In this document: positions 1 to 9,596 of the stretch, piece by piece | Layout of the letters: the number at the start of each line of letters is the position of its first letter | Position numbering within the stretch: position 1 is the first letter of the stretch | NCBI GenBank assembly: GCA_947454955.1 | Contig: CANGLW010000015.1 | Coordinates: 1 to 59,756, forward strand | DNA length: 59,756 bases | Direction of reading: 5' to 3' | Source: Comamonadaceae bacterium | GTDB lineage: Bacteria > Pseudomonadota > Gammaproteobacteria > Burkholderiales > Burkholderiaceae_C | Notes under the pieces: model-generated | What the model was told of the DNA's origin: nothing | Database searches by the model: none | What the model saw: the letters and a program-made list of their open reading frames with translations, nothing else | Made by a program: the position numbers and the translations under genes

Positions 1-1688
<1,688 letters not shown>

Positions 1689-1808
1689 GGGTCTTCCTTG
1701 AAACCGGTCAGGCGGCAGACCTGCTGACCGGGGTTGGCTCGTCTTGCACAGATTGTGACCCGCTGCGGGCGGATTTCTTGAGACAGATCATGCTGCAAGT
1801 GCACATAG

Positions 1809-1838
1809 AGTTTACATCATTCATAATTATTCATTCAA
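1809..1838 (-). promoter_or_regulatory. candidate sigma-70 promoter of the mutase gene
   Basis: On the minus strand TTGAAT (1838-1833) and TAAACT (1814-1809) are separated by 18 bp inside a strikingly AT-rich island of the 178-bp divergent spacer. Transcription would start near 1802. The same island contains ATAATTAT, a perfect 8-bp palindrome, and would be shared with the gntR promoter, so a GntR operator could lie here. I see no clean GntR consensus. Motif match only. Confidence 0.45.
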
Positions 1839-1854
1839 AATATTCCATCCAGCT

Positions 1855-1860
1855 TACAAT
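1855..1860 (+). promoter_or_regulatory. -10 element of gntR, possibly giving a leaderless mRNA
   Basis: TACAAT (5 of 6 to TATAAT) ends only 6 bases before the ATG at 1867, and no purine-rich ribosome-binding site precedes that ATG. If this is the -10 box, the transcript would start at or next to the initiation codon. The -35 region at the right spacing is poor, so the call depends on one hexamer. Confidence 0.35.
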
Positions 1861-1866
1861 TCGCCC

Positions 1867-2502
1867 ATGTCTGCCCTGTCCCTCGCCCCCCGCGCGCTTT
1901 ACGAAGAAGTGGCCGAACTGCTGCGCCAGCGGATCTTCCGCCGCGAGCTCGAGCCCGGCGCCTGGATTGACGAGATGCGCCTGGCCGAGGCCTACGGCAT
2001 CAGCCGCACGCCCTTGCGCGAGGCGCTCAAAGTGCTGGCCGCCGAGGGCCTGGTGACCATGAAGGTGCGCCGCGGCGCTTATGTGACCGAGGTGTCGGAC
2101 ACCGACTTGGCCGATGTCTACCACCTGCTGGCGCTCTTAGAGAGCGATGCCGCCAGTGAAGTGGCCAAGCGTGCCACGGATGCAGAGTTGAGCGAGTTGC
2201 AGACCCTGCACGTAAAATTGGAAGCGGCTTGCGGCGACCGCGAAACCTTCTTCCAAATCAACGAACAGTTCCACACCCTGCTGCTGAACATTGCCAACAA
2301 CCGCTGGCGCGACCAGATGGTGATGGACCTGCGCAAGGTCATGAAGCTCGCGCGCCACAACTCCTTGCTCAAGGTGGGACGCATGGAAGAGTCGCTGACC
2401 GAGCACCGCGCGATTTTGACCGCCCTGCTCGCGCGCGATGCCACTCAGGCTGCGCAGAGCATGCAAAACCACTTCAAAAACGGGCTGGAAGCCGCGGCCT
2501 GA
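1867..2502 (+). CDS. GntR-family transcriptional regulator, FCD (FadR) subfamily
   Basis: This 211-residue DNA-binding regulator has an N-terminal winged helix-turn-helix (about residues 8-72, with the GntR signature LAEAYGISRTPLREALKVLAAEGLV). A helical FCD ligand-binding domain follows. Likely metal/ligand residues of the FCD fold are visible: an Asp in LLESDAASE, and His residues in NEQFHTLLL, LTEHRAI and MQNHF. Such proteins usually repress neighbouring catabolic genes until an acyl-CoA or organic acid binds. It is divergent from the methylmalonyl-CoA mutase gene, so control of propionate/methylmalonate metabolism is the natural inference. Start chosen at ATG 1867, where homologous-looking sequence begins. 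Confidence 0.9.
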   Translation: MSALSLAPRALYEEVAELLRQRIFRRELEPGAWIDEMRLAEAYGISRTPLREALKVLAAEGLVTMKVRRGAYVTEVSDTDLADVYHLLALLESDAASEVAKRATDAELSELQTLHVKLEAACGDRETFFQINEQFHTLLLNIANNRWRDQMVMDLRKVMKLARHNSLLKVGRMEESLTEHRAILTALLARDATQAAQSMQNHFKNGLEAAA

Positions 2503-2508
2503 TTGGCT

Positions 2509-2538
2509 AGCTTGCTCTGGATTCAAGAGCAAGCTTTA
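2509..2538 (+). terminator. weak intrinsic terminator after gntR
   Basis: A 9-bp perfect stem (AGCTTGCTC with GAGCAAGCT, 9-base loop) begins 7 bases after the gntR stop codon and is followed by only TTTA. The inverted repeat is clear; termination efficiency is doubtful because the T tract is short. It may also serve the convergent EamA gene ending at 2553. Confidence 0.5.
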
Positions 2539-2552
2539 GCAAGCTGTTCAGA

Positions 2553-3470
2553 TCAGCTTTTCTGTTCAGTTGGCTTGCTCGAGGTTTGCGTGGCCAAAAA
2601 CACACCCGGCAAAATCAGGGCCGCGCCCATCACATGGTGCCAACCCGGTGGCTCGCTCAAAATGCCCCAAGCCACCAGCGCCCCCCACAGCGGCCCCAGG
2701 TAAAACACCACCGACACGCGGCTGGCGCCCAGTGAGCGTTGCGCCCAGCTGTAAATCCAATACGCCACCACGCCTGGCCCCAGGGCTGCGGCCACCATCA
2801 AGACCCAAGGCTGCCAACCCGGTTGCATGGCTTGCTCAAACAGCAGCTCCCACACCGTGGGCACGACGAGCGTGACCACCCCACCCCAACAGGTCAGGGC
2901 CAAACGCGCGGTGGCCGAGAGCGTGCTGGGCCAGTACTTTTGCAGCATGGCGTACACCGCCCAAGCCACCGTGCCGGCCACGATCCACAAGTCACCCACC
3001 ACAAATTGAAATTGCGCCAGGGCCAACCACTCGCCACGCACCACCACGTGCACCACACCTACCAAGGCCAGCGCGATGCCCAGCATTTGCCGCAGACGCA
3101 AGTGCTCATGTAAAAAGAGCACCGACCCCAATGAAATCAGCACCGGCGCGGCTGCGTAGATGAGTGCGATGTTCATGGCCCCGGTCGAGCGCGCACCCTC
3201 GTACACCCAGGCTCCACAGATGAACATGCCCAAAAAACCCAACACCAGGTGTTGGCGCCAATCGCGCAAAATTTGGTCGCGCTGCGCCCACAACTCTTGC
3301 CGGGCCATGATACTGAGCACCGCACCGGCCATGGCCCAACGGCCCAAAGCCAAGACGTAAGGGCCGATCACACCCGGGGCTTTGCGTGCCACCACGTAGT
3401 TGATGGCCCAAAACGCGGGAACCACCAAAATCACCCAGGCGGCCAGGCGCTGACGCTTGGCATCAGGCAT
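2553..3470 (-). CDS. EamA/DMT-superfamily transporter
   Basis: The gene encodes a 305-residue inner-membrane protein with about ten hydrophobic helices arranged as two EamA repeats (roughly residues 10-140 and 155-295). Such DMT proteins export or import small metabolites, often amino acids or related compounds; the substrate cannot be read from sequence. Typical features are AFWAINYVVARKAPG in the first repeat, YAAAPVLISLGSVLFLHE near the end of repeat one, and YLGPLWGALVAWGILSE in repeat two. Its ATG overlaps the end of dusA by 8 bp, so the two genes are probably co-transcribed, although no functional link is evident. Family assignment is secure, substrate unknown. Confidence 0.9.
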   Translation of the reverse strand: MPDAKRQRLAAWVILVVPAFWAINYVVARKAPGVIGPYVLALGRWAMAGAVLSIMARQELWAQRDQILRDWRQHLVLGFLGMFICGAWVYEGARSTGAMNIALIYAAAPVLISLGSVLFLHEHLRLRQMLGIALALVGVVHVVVRGEWLALAQFQFVVGDLWIVAGTVAWAVYAMLQKYWPSTLSATARLALTCWGGVVTLVVPTVWELLFEQAMQPGWQPWVLMVAAALGPGVVAYWIYSWAQRSLGASRVSVVFYLGPLWGALVAWGILSEPPGWHHVMGAALILPGVFLATQTSSKPTEQKS

Positions 3471-4590
3471 GCGTTGGGCTCTCGGTGTTGTGCTTGGCGC
3501 CGGCTTGCATGGCCGCTTGGGCCAAGCGCATCACCTCGTGCGGTGTGGTGTCGCGCAGGCGGTGGTCGCTCCACACCTGACGCCAGCGGCGCGAACCGGG
3601 CAAGCCGTTGTACAAGCCCAGCATGTGCCGCGCCATGTTGGACCAAGGCGTGCCAAGTGCTTGCTCGCGCACCATGTAGTCGCACATCGCCAACTCAATC
3701 TCTGCGCGCTCAAGTGCAGGGTCGGCCACACCAAAAAACGAATGGTCCCACGAGGCCAGCCACCAGGGGTTGTGATACGCCTCACGACCAACCATCACGC
3801 CGTCAAGCCGCTGCAACTGTTCATGCACCACCGCGTCTGTGGCAATGCCGCCGTTGATGGCGATGGTGAGCTGCGGAAAATCTTGCTTGAGTTGCGCCAC
3901 CACCTCGTAGCGCAGCGGCGGCACCTCGCGGTTTTGCTTGGGGCTCAGGCCCTTGAGCCAGGCATTGCGCGCATGCACGATGAACACTTGGCAACCTGCC
4001 TCGCTCACCGCGCCCACAAAGTCGCGCACAAAGCCGTAGCTCTCCACCTTGTCAATGCCAATGCGGTGCTTGACGGTCACCGGCACATCCACCACGTCCA
4101 CCATGGCTTTCACACAGTCGGCCACCAACTGCGGCTCGTTCATCAGGCAAGCGCCAAACGCGCCGCGCTGCACCCGCTCGCTGGGGCAACCGCAGTTCAG
4201 GTTGATCTCGTCATAGCCCCACTGCGCGCCCACTTTAGCGGCGCTGGCCAAATCGGCTGGCTCGCTGCCACCGAGTTGCAAGGCCACCGGGTGCTCTTCG
4301 GGGTTGAAACGCAGATGCCTGGGCACATCGCCATAGTTGATGGCGCCTGCGTTGACCATCTCGGTGTAGAGCAAGGCGTGCTTGGAGAGCAAGCGGTGCA
4401 GGTAGCGGCAGTGCCTGTCGGTCCAATCCATCATAGGGGCCACCGACAAACGCCAAGGCGTGAAGCCGCTCACAGTCTTTGCAGACAATGCAGCCACTGG
4501 CATGGGGTCAACAGGAGCGCTTGGATGGGTCAAGGGGCGAAAAAGCTCGGACGGGTTGAGGCGGGGCTGAGGGTGACTTGAAGCAGACAA
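3463..4590 (-). CDS. dusA: tRNA-dihydrouridine(20/20a) synthase DusA
   Basis: This FMN- and NADPH-dependent enzyme reduces uridine in the D-loop of tRNA. The 375-residue frame contains the DusA start signature SVAPMMDWTDRHCRYLHR, the active-site segment NLNCGCPSERVQRGAFGACLM with the catalytic Cys, and VTVKHRIGID and INGGIAT, which belong to the TIM-barrel FMN site. The protein has about 50 residues ahead of the conserved domain; an internal ATG at MPVAAL (4503) would give a more usual length. The 3' end overlaps the downstream EamA gene. It is divergent from fnr across a 277-bp spacer. Confidence 0.93.
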   Translation of the reverse strand: MSASSHPQPRLNPSELFRPLTHPSAPVDPMPVAALSAKTVSGFTPWRLSVAPMMDWTDRHCRYLHRLLSKHALLYTEMVNAGAINYGDVPRHLRFNPEEHPVALQLGGSEPADLASAAKVGAQWGYDEINLNCGCPSERVQRGAFGACLMNEPQLVADCVKAMVDVVDVPVTVKHRIGIDKVESYGFVRDFVGAVSEAGCQVFIVHARNAWLKGLSPKQNREVPPLRYEVVAQLKQDFPQLTIAINGGIATDAVVHEQLQRLDGVMVGREAYHNPWWLASWDHSFFGVADPALERAEIELAMCDYMVREQALGTPWSNMARHMLGLYNGLPGSRRWRQVWSDHRLRDTTPHEVMRLAQAAMQAGAKHNTESPTHA

Positions 4591-4673
4591 AAGTCAAAGT
4601 TCAGCGGTGCAGCCGCTATTTTAGTTGGAGACGCTTTGGCGCTCTGAACAAAGAAACATTGATGATTCACAAG

Positions 4674-4698
4674 AAAGAGGCTCTGCGGCCTCTTTTTT
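4674..4698 (+). terminator. strong intrinsic terminator in the dusA-fnr divergent spacer
   Basis: AAAGAGGC pairs perfectly with GCCTCTTT (8 bp, 6-base loop) and is followed by further T residues reading rightward. It lies between two divergent genes and ends no annotated gene, so it should terminate a short rightward transcript that starts in about 4591-4650. The minus-strand tail is less T-rich. The hairpin is plain; the RNA it ends is hypothetical. Confidence 0.7.
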
Positions 4699-4867
4699 AT
4701 TTGTGAGATCGCTATCAAAAAGTGACTCGCTGGCGCGCCAACGTGGTTGTCCTTGTGAATTGTCAATGGCGTCGCCTTGCTGCATGTCTACCGTAAACCT
4801 GTCTGTCCAATCTCAGAACAGATGCAGGTCTCCTCTGGAGGCTTGATGTCCAACACAAGGAACTGCC

Positions 4868-5662
4868 ATGAGCTTCAATTCACAACCCCATGCCAGCCCA
4901 CCCGCAACGGGCCTGCCAAGCCAGGTGGTGAGCTTTCAGTCGTCGCGCGCCGGCTACCTGGCGCCCAGAATTGCCTGCAACACCTGCAACATGCATGAAC
5001 TGTGCATGCCGGTGGGCATGAGTTTTGAAGAAGTGGAAAAACTCAACGAACTCATCTCGGTGCGCAAGCGGGTCAAGCGTGGTGCTGCGCTGTACCGCAG
5101 CGGCGAAGAGTTCTCGGCGCTTTACGCCATACGCACCGGATTTTTCAAAACCGTGGTGAACGCCGAAGACGGGCATGAACAGGTGACCGGCTTCCAAATG
5201 GCTGCCGAGGTCTTAGGACTGGACGGCATCAACACCAACCGGCACACCTGCCACGCCATCGCCTTGGAAGACTCGGATGTGTGCGTGGTGCCCTTTGGCA
5301 AACTTGAAGAACTCGCCCACGACCTACCGGTCTTTCAGCGCCAGATCCACCGCATGATGAGCCGAGAAATTGTGCGCGAGCACAGCGTCATGCTGCTCTT
5401 GGGCAGCATGCGGGCCGATGCCAGGCTGGCTGCATTTTTGATTGACATGGTGCAGCGCCTGCACAGCCGAGGTTACTCCAGCCACGAGTTGGTGCTGCGC
5501 ATGACGCGCGAGGAAATTGGCAGCTTCTTGGGCCTCAAACTTGAAACGGTGAGCCGCATGTTTTCCAAGTTTGTCGAGGAAGGGATCATTGAAGTCAAGC
5601 AACGTCATGTGGTGATCGTCGAGCCCGAAGCCCTGAACGCCATCGTGCATCACCATCCTTGA
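4868..5662 (+). CDS. fnr: FNR-type oxygen-responsive transcriptional regulator (Crp/Fnr family)
   Basis: This 264-residue cytoplasmic regulator has an N-terminal cyclic-nucleotide-like fold and a C-terminal HTH. The cluster-binding cysteines match FNR: C37-x2-C40-x5-C46 and C139 (in DSDVCVVPF), so it should carry an oxygen-labile 4Fe-4S cluster and be active without oxygen. The recognition helix reads LGLKLETVSRMFSKF, with the E-x2-S-R arrangement that contacts TTGAT half-sites. The start is ATG 4868, preceded by AAGGA about 6 bases upstream. A universal stress protein gene with a perfect FNR box follows, a pairing comparable to fnr-uspE of enteric bacteria. Confidence 0.95.
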   Translation: MSFNSQPHASPPATGLPSQVVSFQSSRAGYLAPRIACNTCNMHELCMPVGMSFEEVEKLNELISVRKRVKRGAALYRSGEEFSALYAIRTGFFKTVVNAEDGHEQVTGFQMAAEVLGLDGINTNRHTCHAIALEDSDVCVVPFGKLEELAHDLPVFQRQIHRMMSREIVREHSVMLLLGSMRADARLAAFLIDMVQRLHSRGYSSHELVLRMTREEIGSFLGLKLETVSRMFSKFVEEGIIEVKQRHVVIVEPEALNAIVHHHP

Positions 5663-5667
5663 AGGAA

Positions 5668-5681
5668 TTGATGTGCATCAA
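5668..5681 (+). promoter_or_regulatory. perfect FNR box upstream of the universal stress gene
   Basis: The sequence TTGATGTGCATCAA is an exact match to the FNR/ANR consensus TTGAT-N4-ATCAA. Its centre (5674.5) would be at -41.5 for a start near 5716, the normal class II activator position, leaving a short leader to the ATG at 5738. It begins 6 bases after the fnr stop codon, so the stress gene can be driven by FNR on its own promoter. Confidence 0.88.
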
Positions 5682-5737
5682 ATCAGCGCCCCATCTTTGG
5701 CCCTAAGCTGAAGCCATCCAAGCCACAGGAGATTGAT

Positions 5738-6181
5738 ATGTACCAAAAAATTCTCGTTCCCACCGACGGCAGCACGCTGTCGAAAAAAGCCGTGGTGCAC
5801 GCCATCGGCCTAGCCCACATCAGCAACGCAGAGCTGGTGGTACTTAAGGTCATCCCGCGTTACCCGGTGAGTTATTTCGAGGGTGGCATGTCCTTGCCTG
5901 CCGCTGAAATTGGCGACATTGAAAACCAATGGGCAGCCCACGCGCAAGGCATTGTGGAGGCCGCAGTCAAGCTGGCCAACAAGCAAGGTGTGCAAGCCAA
6001 GGGGGTGACCGTGAAATCAGACGTGGTGAGCGAAGCCATCATCAGCGCTGCCAAAAAACACAAATGCGATTTGGTGGTGATGGCCTCACACGGCCGCAAG
6101 GGCGTGAAGCGCTTGTTGCTGGGCAGCGAAACCCAGCATGTGCTGACTCACTCGCACACCCCCGTGCTGGTGTTGCGCTGA
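5738..6181 (+). CDS. universal stress protein (UspA family)
   Basis: This 147-residue cytoplasmic protein starts MYQKILVPTDGSTLSKKAV and ends with ASHGRKGVKRLLLGSETQHVLTHSHTPVLVL. The latter is the UspA nucleotide-binding loop (G-x2-G-x9-G-S type, with the first Gly replaced by Ala), so ATP binding is plausible but not certain. Such proteins bind ATP or act as dimeric stress factors in starvation or anaerobiosis. The start is well supported by the AGGAG sequence just upstream. The FNR box 57 bp upstream predicts induction under low oxygen by the product of the adjacent gene. Confidence 0.93.
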   Translation: MYQKILVPTDGSTLSKKAVVHAIGLAHISNAELVVLKVIPRYPVSYFEGGMSLPAAEIGDIENQWAAHAQGIVEAAVKLANKQGVQAKGVTVKSDVVSEAIISAAKKHKCDLVVMASHGRKGVKRLLLGSETQHVLTHSHTPVLVLR

Positions 6182-6199
6182 GGTGTTGAAGGGTTAGCC

Positions 6200-7741
6200 T
6201 CAGGCGAACAAAGCTTTGTGTTGGTCGCGCAGCAGGTTCTTCTGCACCTTGCCCATGGTGTTGCGCGGCAAGTCGGCCACCACAAAGCACTTCTTGGGAA
6301 TCTTGAAGTTGGCCAAGCGTGACTTCAAGCTGGCCACCACCGCCTCGGGGCTGATGGTTTTACCGGGCTTGCACACCACCACGGCCACACCCACCTCGCC
6401 AAAGTCGGGGTGCGGCACGCCCACCAAGGCGCTCTCGGCCACCTCAGGCAGCTCGTTGATGTAGCCCTCAATTTCAGCGGGGTACACGTTGTAGCCGCCG
6501 CTGATGATCAGGTCTTTGGAGCGGCCCACAATCACCACATAACCGCGCTCGTCAACCTTGCCCACATCACCGGTTTTGAAGTAACCGTCTGCGGTGAACT
6601 CTTCTTTGGTTTTCTCGGGCATGCGCCAGTAACCGGCAAACACATTCGGGCCTTTGACCTGAATGCCGCCAATCTCACCGACCGGCAAGGCTTGGCCATC
6701 ATCGCCCTGCACTCGCAACTTCACGCCAGGCAAGGGGAAGCCCACCGTGCCGCCACGGCGCTCGCCCTGCTTGGGGTCGTAGGGGTTGGAGGTGAGCATG
6801 ACCGTCTCGCTCATGCCGTAACGCTCCAGAATCGTGTGGCCGGTGCGCTCTTGCCATTCGTTGAAAGTTTCGGTCAGCAAGGGTGCTGATCCCGCGACAA
6901 ACAAACGCATGTTGCGCACCACGTTGTTGGTCAGGCCCGGCTCGGCCAACAAACGCACATACAGCGTGGGCACGCCCATGAACACGGTGGCACGCGGCAT
7001 GACCTCGATGACTTTCTTCGGGTCGAACTTGCTGAGCCAAATCATCTTGCTGCCATTGATGAGCGCACCATGCAGCGCCACAAACAAGCCATGCACGTGG
7101 AAGATGGGCAGCGCATGGATCAGCACATCCCCGCCCTGCTTGGGCGTGCGCCAGCCCCAATAGGTTTGCAGCACCTGGGCGTTGCTCAGCATATTGCCGT
7201 GCGAGAGCATGGCGCCTTTGGAGCGGCCGGTGGTGCCGCTGGTGTACAAAATCGCGGCCAAGTCATTGCCTTGGCTTTGCGCCACAGTGTGCTTGTCCGA
7301 GCAGTTGGCGGCGCGGTCCAGCAAGGTGCCGGTGCGGTCGTCATCCAAGGTGAACACATACTCGGTGCCGGCCTTGAAGGCCAGCTTGCTGACCCAGCCG
7401 AAGTTTTTGCCTGAGCACACCACCACCGCGGGTTCAGCGTTGGCGATGAAGTATTCCATCTCCGCACTTTGGTAGGCGGTGTTGAGCGGCAAGAACACAT
7501 AGCCAGCGCGCAGCGTGGCCAGGTACAGCATGGCGGCCTCAACTGATTTTTCCACTTGCACCGCAATGCGCGAACCGGCTGGCAACTCCAGGTGTTGCAG
7601 CAGGTTGGCCATCATGGCGGTGGCGCGGTCAAGATCGCGCCAGCTGTAGTTCAGGCCGTTGTCGGTTTCAATGGCAACCGCATCCAGGTCTTTGGGGAAA
7701 GCAGCGCGCAGAGCGGCAAACAGGTTGTGGTTCATGGTCAA
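6200..7741 (-). CDS. matB: malonyl-CoA synthetase (malonate-CoA ligase)
   Basis: The 513-residue ANL-superfamily enzyme activates malonate with ATP and CoA to malonyl-CoA. The P-loop-like A3 motif YTSGTTGRSKG is at residues 166-176. Other motifs are MGVPTLYVRLL (MatB-like substrate pocket), ERYGMSETVMLTSNP (A5), DGYFKTGDVGKVDERGYVVIVGRSKDLIISGGYNVYPAEIE (A7-A8, given by parts across about 390-430) and PRNTMGKVQKNLLR, which carries the C-terminal catalytic Lys. The start codon overlaps the upstream crotonase gene by 4 bp (ATGA), and a malonyl-CoA decarboxylase is in the same operon, which strongly supports malonate as substrate over other short dicarboxylates. Confidence 0.9.
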   Translation of the reverse strand: MTMNHNLFAALRAAFPKDLDAVAIETDNGLNYSWRDLDRATAMMANLLQHLELPAGSRIAVQVEKSVEAAMLYLATLRAGYVFLPLNTAYQSAEMEYFIANAEPAVVVCSGKNFGWVSKLAFKAGTEYVFTLDDDRTGTLLDRAANCSDKHTVAQSQGNDLAAILYTSGTTGRSKGAMLSHGNMLSNAQVLQTYWGWRTPKQGGDVLIHALPIFHVHGLFVALHGALINGSKMIWLSKFDPKKVIEVMPRATVFMGVPTLYVRLLAEPGLTNNVVRNMRLFVAGSAPLLTETFNEWQERTGHTILERYGMSETVMLTSNPYDPKQGERRGGTVGFPLPGVKLRVQGDDGQALPVGEIGGIQVKGPNVFAGYWRMPEKTKEEFTADGYFKTGDVGKVDERGYVVIVGRSKDLIISGGYNVYPAEIEGYINELPEVAESALVGVPHPDFGEVGVAVVVCKPGKTISPEAVVASLKSRLANFKIPKKCFVVADLPRNTMGKVQKNLLRDQHKALFA

Positions 7742-8583
7742 AAAGCAGGTTGTCGTTTGTTCAAAAAGGCATCAATGCCCTCGCGATGCTCATCGCTGGC
7801 GGCATAGGTGTAGGCTTGGCTCAACAGGTTCGCTACCGATTCAGTAGCATCAGAACTTGATGCATCAAGGCTGATGTAAGGGTTGAGTGCACGAAAGGTT
7901 TGCTTGTTCAGGCGTGCTGCCTGGGGTGCTAAGGCGCACAGGCGCTCCACACGACGCGCCACCTCAAGCTCCGAGCCACTGCTGCTGCCTGGCAAAAGCG
8001 CACTCAAAAAACCACCCGCATGCAAGGTGGTCGCGTCAAACACCGCAGCCTCCAGCAAAACTTGGCGTGTCAACGTGGCACCGAGTTGGCTGAGCACCAG
8101 GGCGGCTTCGCGCGGGGCCATGGGGAAACCCAGCTTGGCAATGGGCGCGCCGAATTTGGCATTCAACGTCGCCAGGCGGATGTCGCAGCAGCTGGCGATT
8201 TCTAAACCAGCGCCCATGCAGTTGCCCTCAATATGGGCGACCACCGGCACATCACAGGCCAGCATGGCCTTGAGGCCACCCCACACCTCCACCTCATGGA
8301 AGTGGCGCAGTGCGGCTTCATCAAATCGGAACGCCGGGTACTCTGAAATGTCCCCACCTGCACAGAAGTGCCCGCCATCACCGCGCACCACCACGCAACG
8401 CAGCGAGGGGTTGTCTTGCAAGCCTTCAAAGACTTCACGCAGCTGTCGCCACATCACGCGCGACATGGCGTTGAGCTTGCCGGGGTGGCAAAGCACCACC
8501 TGCGCCACGGGCCCTTCAATGCAAAGTTGAACTTGCCCTTTGGAGGTGGCGGCAGAGGTGGTGGGGGTCATCATGCCGGGCAT
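7738..8583 (-). CDS. enoyl-CoA hydratase/isomerase family protein of the malonate operon
   Basis: About 281 residues of crotonase fold. The oxyanion-hole segments GGHFCAGGDISEY and EGNCMGAGLEIASCCDIRLA are present, including the first catalytic Glu (LEIAS). The position of the second catalytic Glu of hydratases (PEI.LG) reads PIAKLG here, so simple enoyl-CoA hydration is doubtful; isomerase, hydrolase or decarboxylase activity is possible. The start chosen, ATG 8583, overlaps the TctC stop codon as TGATG; a longer frame begins at 8625 but would lie inside the upstream gene. It sits between the receptor and matB genes, so it probably handles a CoA ester derived from malonate or a related acid. 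Confidence 0.85.
   Translation of the reverse strand: MPGMMTPTTSAATSKGQVQLCIEGPVAQVVLCHPGKLNAMSRVMWRQLREVFEGLQDNPSLRCVVVRGDGGHFCAGGDISEYPAFRFDEAALRHFHEVEVWGGLKAMLACDVPVVAHIEGNCMGAGLEIASCCDIRLATLNAKFGAPIAKLGFPMAPREAALVLSQLGATLTRQVLLEAAVFDATTLHAGGFLSALLPGSSSGSELEVARRVERLCALAPQAARLNKQTFRALNPYISLDASSSDATESVANLLSQAYTYAASDEHREGIDAFLNKRQPAF
7832..7848. repeat. GCTA-N9-TAGC dispersed motif in the crotonase gene
   Basis: GCTAC-CGATTCA-GTAGC, an extended 5-bp inverted repeat, lies in coding sequence near the 3' end of the malonate-operon crotonase. Confidence 0.7.
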
Positions 8584-9581
8584 CAATCCAGCTTGGCACC
8601 CGAGGCCTTGACCACCGCGGCCCAACGCTTGATTTCGTTGTTGATGAATTGCCCAAACTGGGCCTGGTTCATGTTGGAAAACTCAGCACCCTGGTTGGCC
8701 CAGACCTGCTTGGCCTCGTCCGACAAACCGGCCTTGCGGATTTCTTCGATCATGCGGGCCTGGATGTCAGCAGGCGTGCCCTTGGGCGCCCAGATGCCGT
8801 ACCAGGTGGTCACGGTGTAGTCGGGCAAGCCCACTTCGGCCGCGCAAGGCACATCGGGGAAGGCCGGGTTGCGTTTGTTGCCCGAAACCATCAGCGCCTT
8901 GATGCGGCCGCTCTTGATGTGGGTGGCCGACGAGCCCAGACCATCGAACATCATGTCCACATTGCCAGAGATCAGGTCTTGCAAAGCAGGGCCTGCACCG
9001 CGGTAAGGAATGTGGGTGATGAAGGTGTTGGTTTGTTGCTTGAACAATTCGCCCGCCAAATGGTGCGAGGTGCCACCACCGGCCGAACCGTAATTGAGTC
9101 GACCCGGGCTGGATTTGACCTGCGCCAAAAACGCCTTGTAGTCACCCGGCACCCGCTGTGGGTTGACCACCAAAACCTGAGGCACCACAGCCACCAAGGC
9201 CAGGGGAATCAGGTCACGCTCCAGGTTGTAATCAAGCTTGGGGTACATGCTCGGGGCGATGGTGTGGTGCACCGCGCCCATGAACAGGTTGTACCCATCA
9301 GGCGCAGCCTTGGCGGCAATGCCCGCACCCAAGGTGCCGCCTGCGCCACCGCGGTTGTCGATGATGAGCTGCTTGCCGGTGAGCTTGGAAAACTGCGCCG
9401 ACAAAGGACGGGCAAATGCATCGGTGCCTCCACCTGCGGGGAAAGGCACGATCATGGTGACCGGCTTGGTGGGCCAAGACGAAGCCTGGGCCATGGCCGG
9501 CGAAACATGCAGACCCAAACCAGCTGCGGCGGATGCAGCGCCAAAGCCCAGCAGCTGCCGACGTGTGTAGTGTTGGTTCAT
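8583..9581 (-). CDS. tripartite tricarboxylate transporter receptor (TctC/Bug family)
   Basis: A 332-residue periplasmic solute-binding protein. The N-terminus has a twin-Arg-like segment (YTRRQLLGFGAASAAAG) followed by AMAQA, so export by Tat is possible. The Bug signatures WPTKPVTMIVPFPAGGGTD and IDNRGGAGGTLGAG are clear, as are the later GSAGGGTSHHLAGELF and VPYRGAGPALQDL-type loops (here IPYRGAGPALQDL). No TctA/TctB membrane genes occur in the window. Located between the decarboxylase and crotonase genes, it most likely captures malonate or a similar dicarboxylate in place of the MatC carrier of rhizobia; the ligand is inferred only. Confidence 0.92.
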   Translation of the reverse strand: MNQHYTRRQLLGFGAASAAAGLGLHVSPAMAQASSWPTKPVTMIVPFPAGGGTDAFARPLSAQFSKLTGKQLIIDNRGGAGGTLGAGIAAKAAPDGYNLFMGAVHHTIAPSMYPKLDYNLERDLIPLALVAVVPQVLVVNPQRVPGDYKAFLAQVKSSPGRLNYGSAGGGTSHHLAGELFKQQTNTFITHIPYRGAGPALQDLISGNVDMMFDGLGSSATHIKSGRIKALMVSGNKRNPAFPDVPCAAEVGLPDYTVTTWYGIWAPKGTPADIQARMIEEIRKAGLSDEAKQVWANQGAEFSNMNQAQFGQFINNEIKRWAAVVKASGAKLD

Positions 9582-9596
9582 ATCAGTCTCCTTTTT

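Noticed and set aside
4625-4846. 73-residue frame between dusA and fnr
   Set aside because: It runs through the terminator hairpin and lacks coding character.
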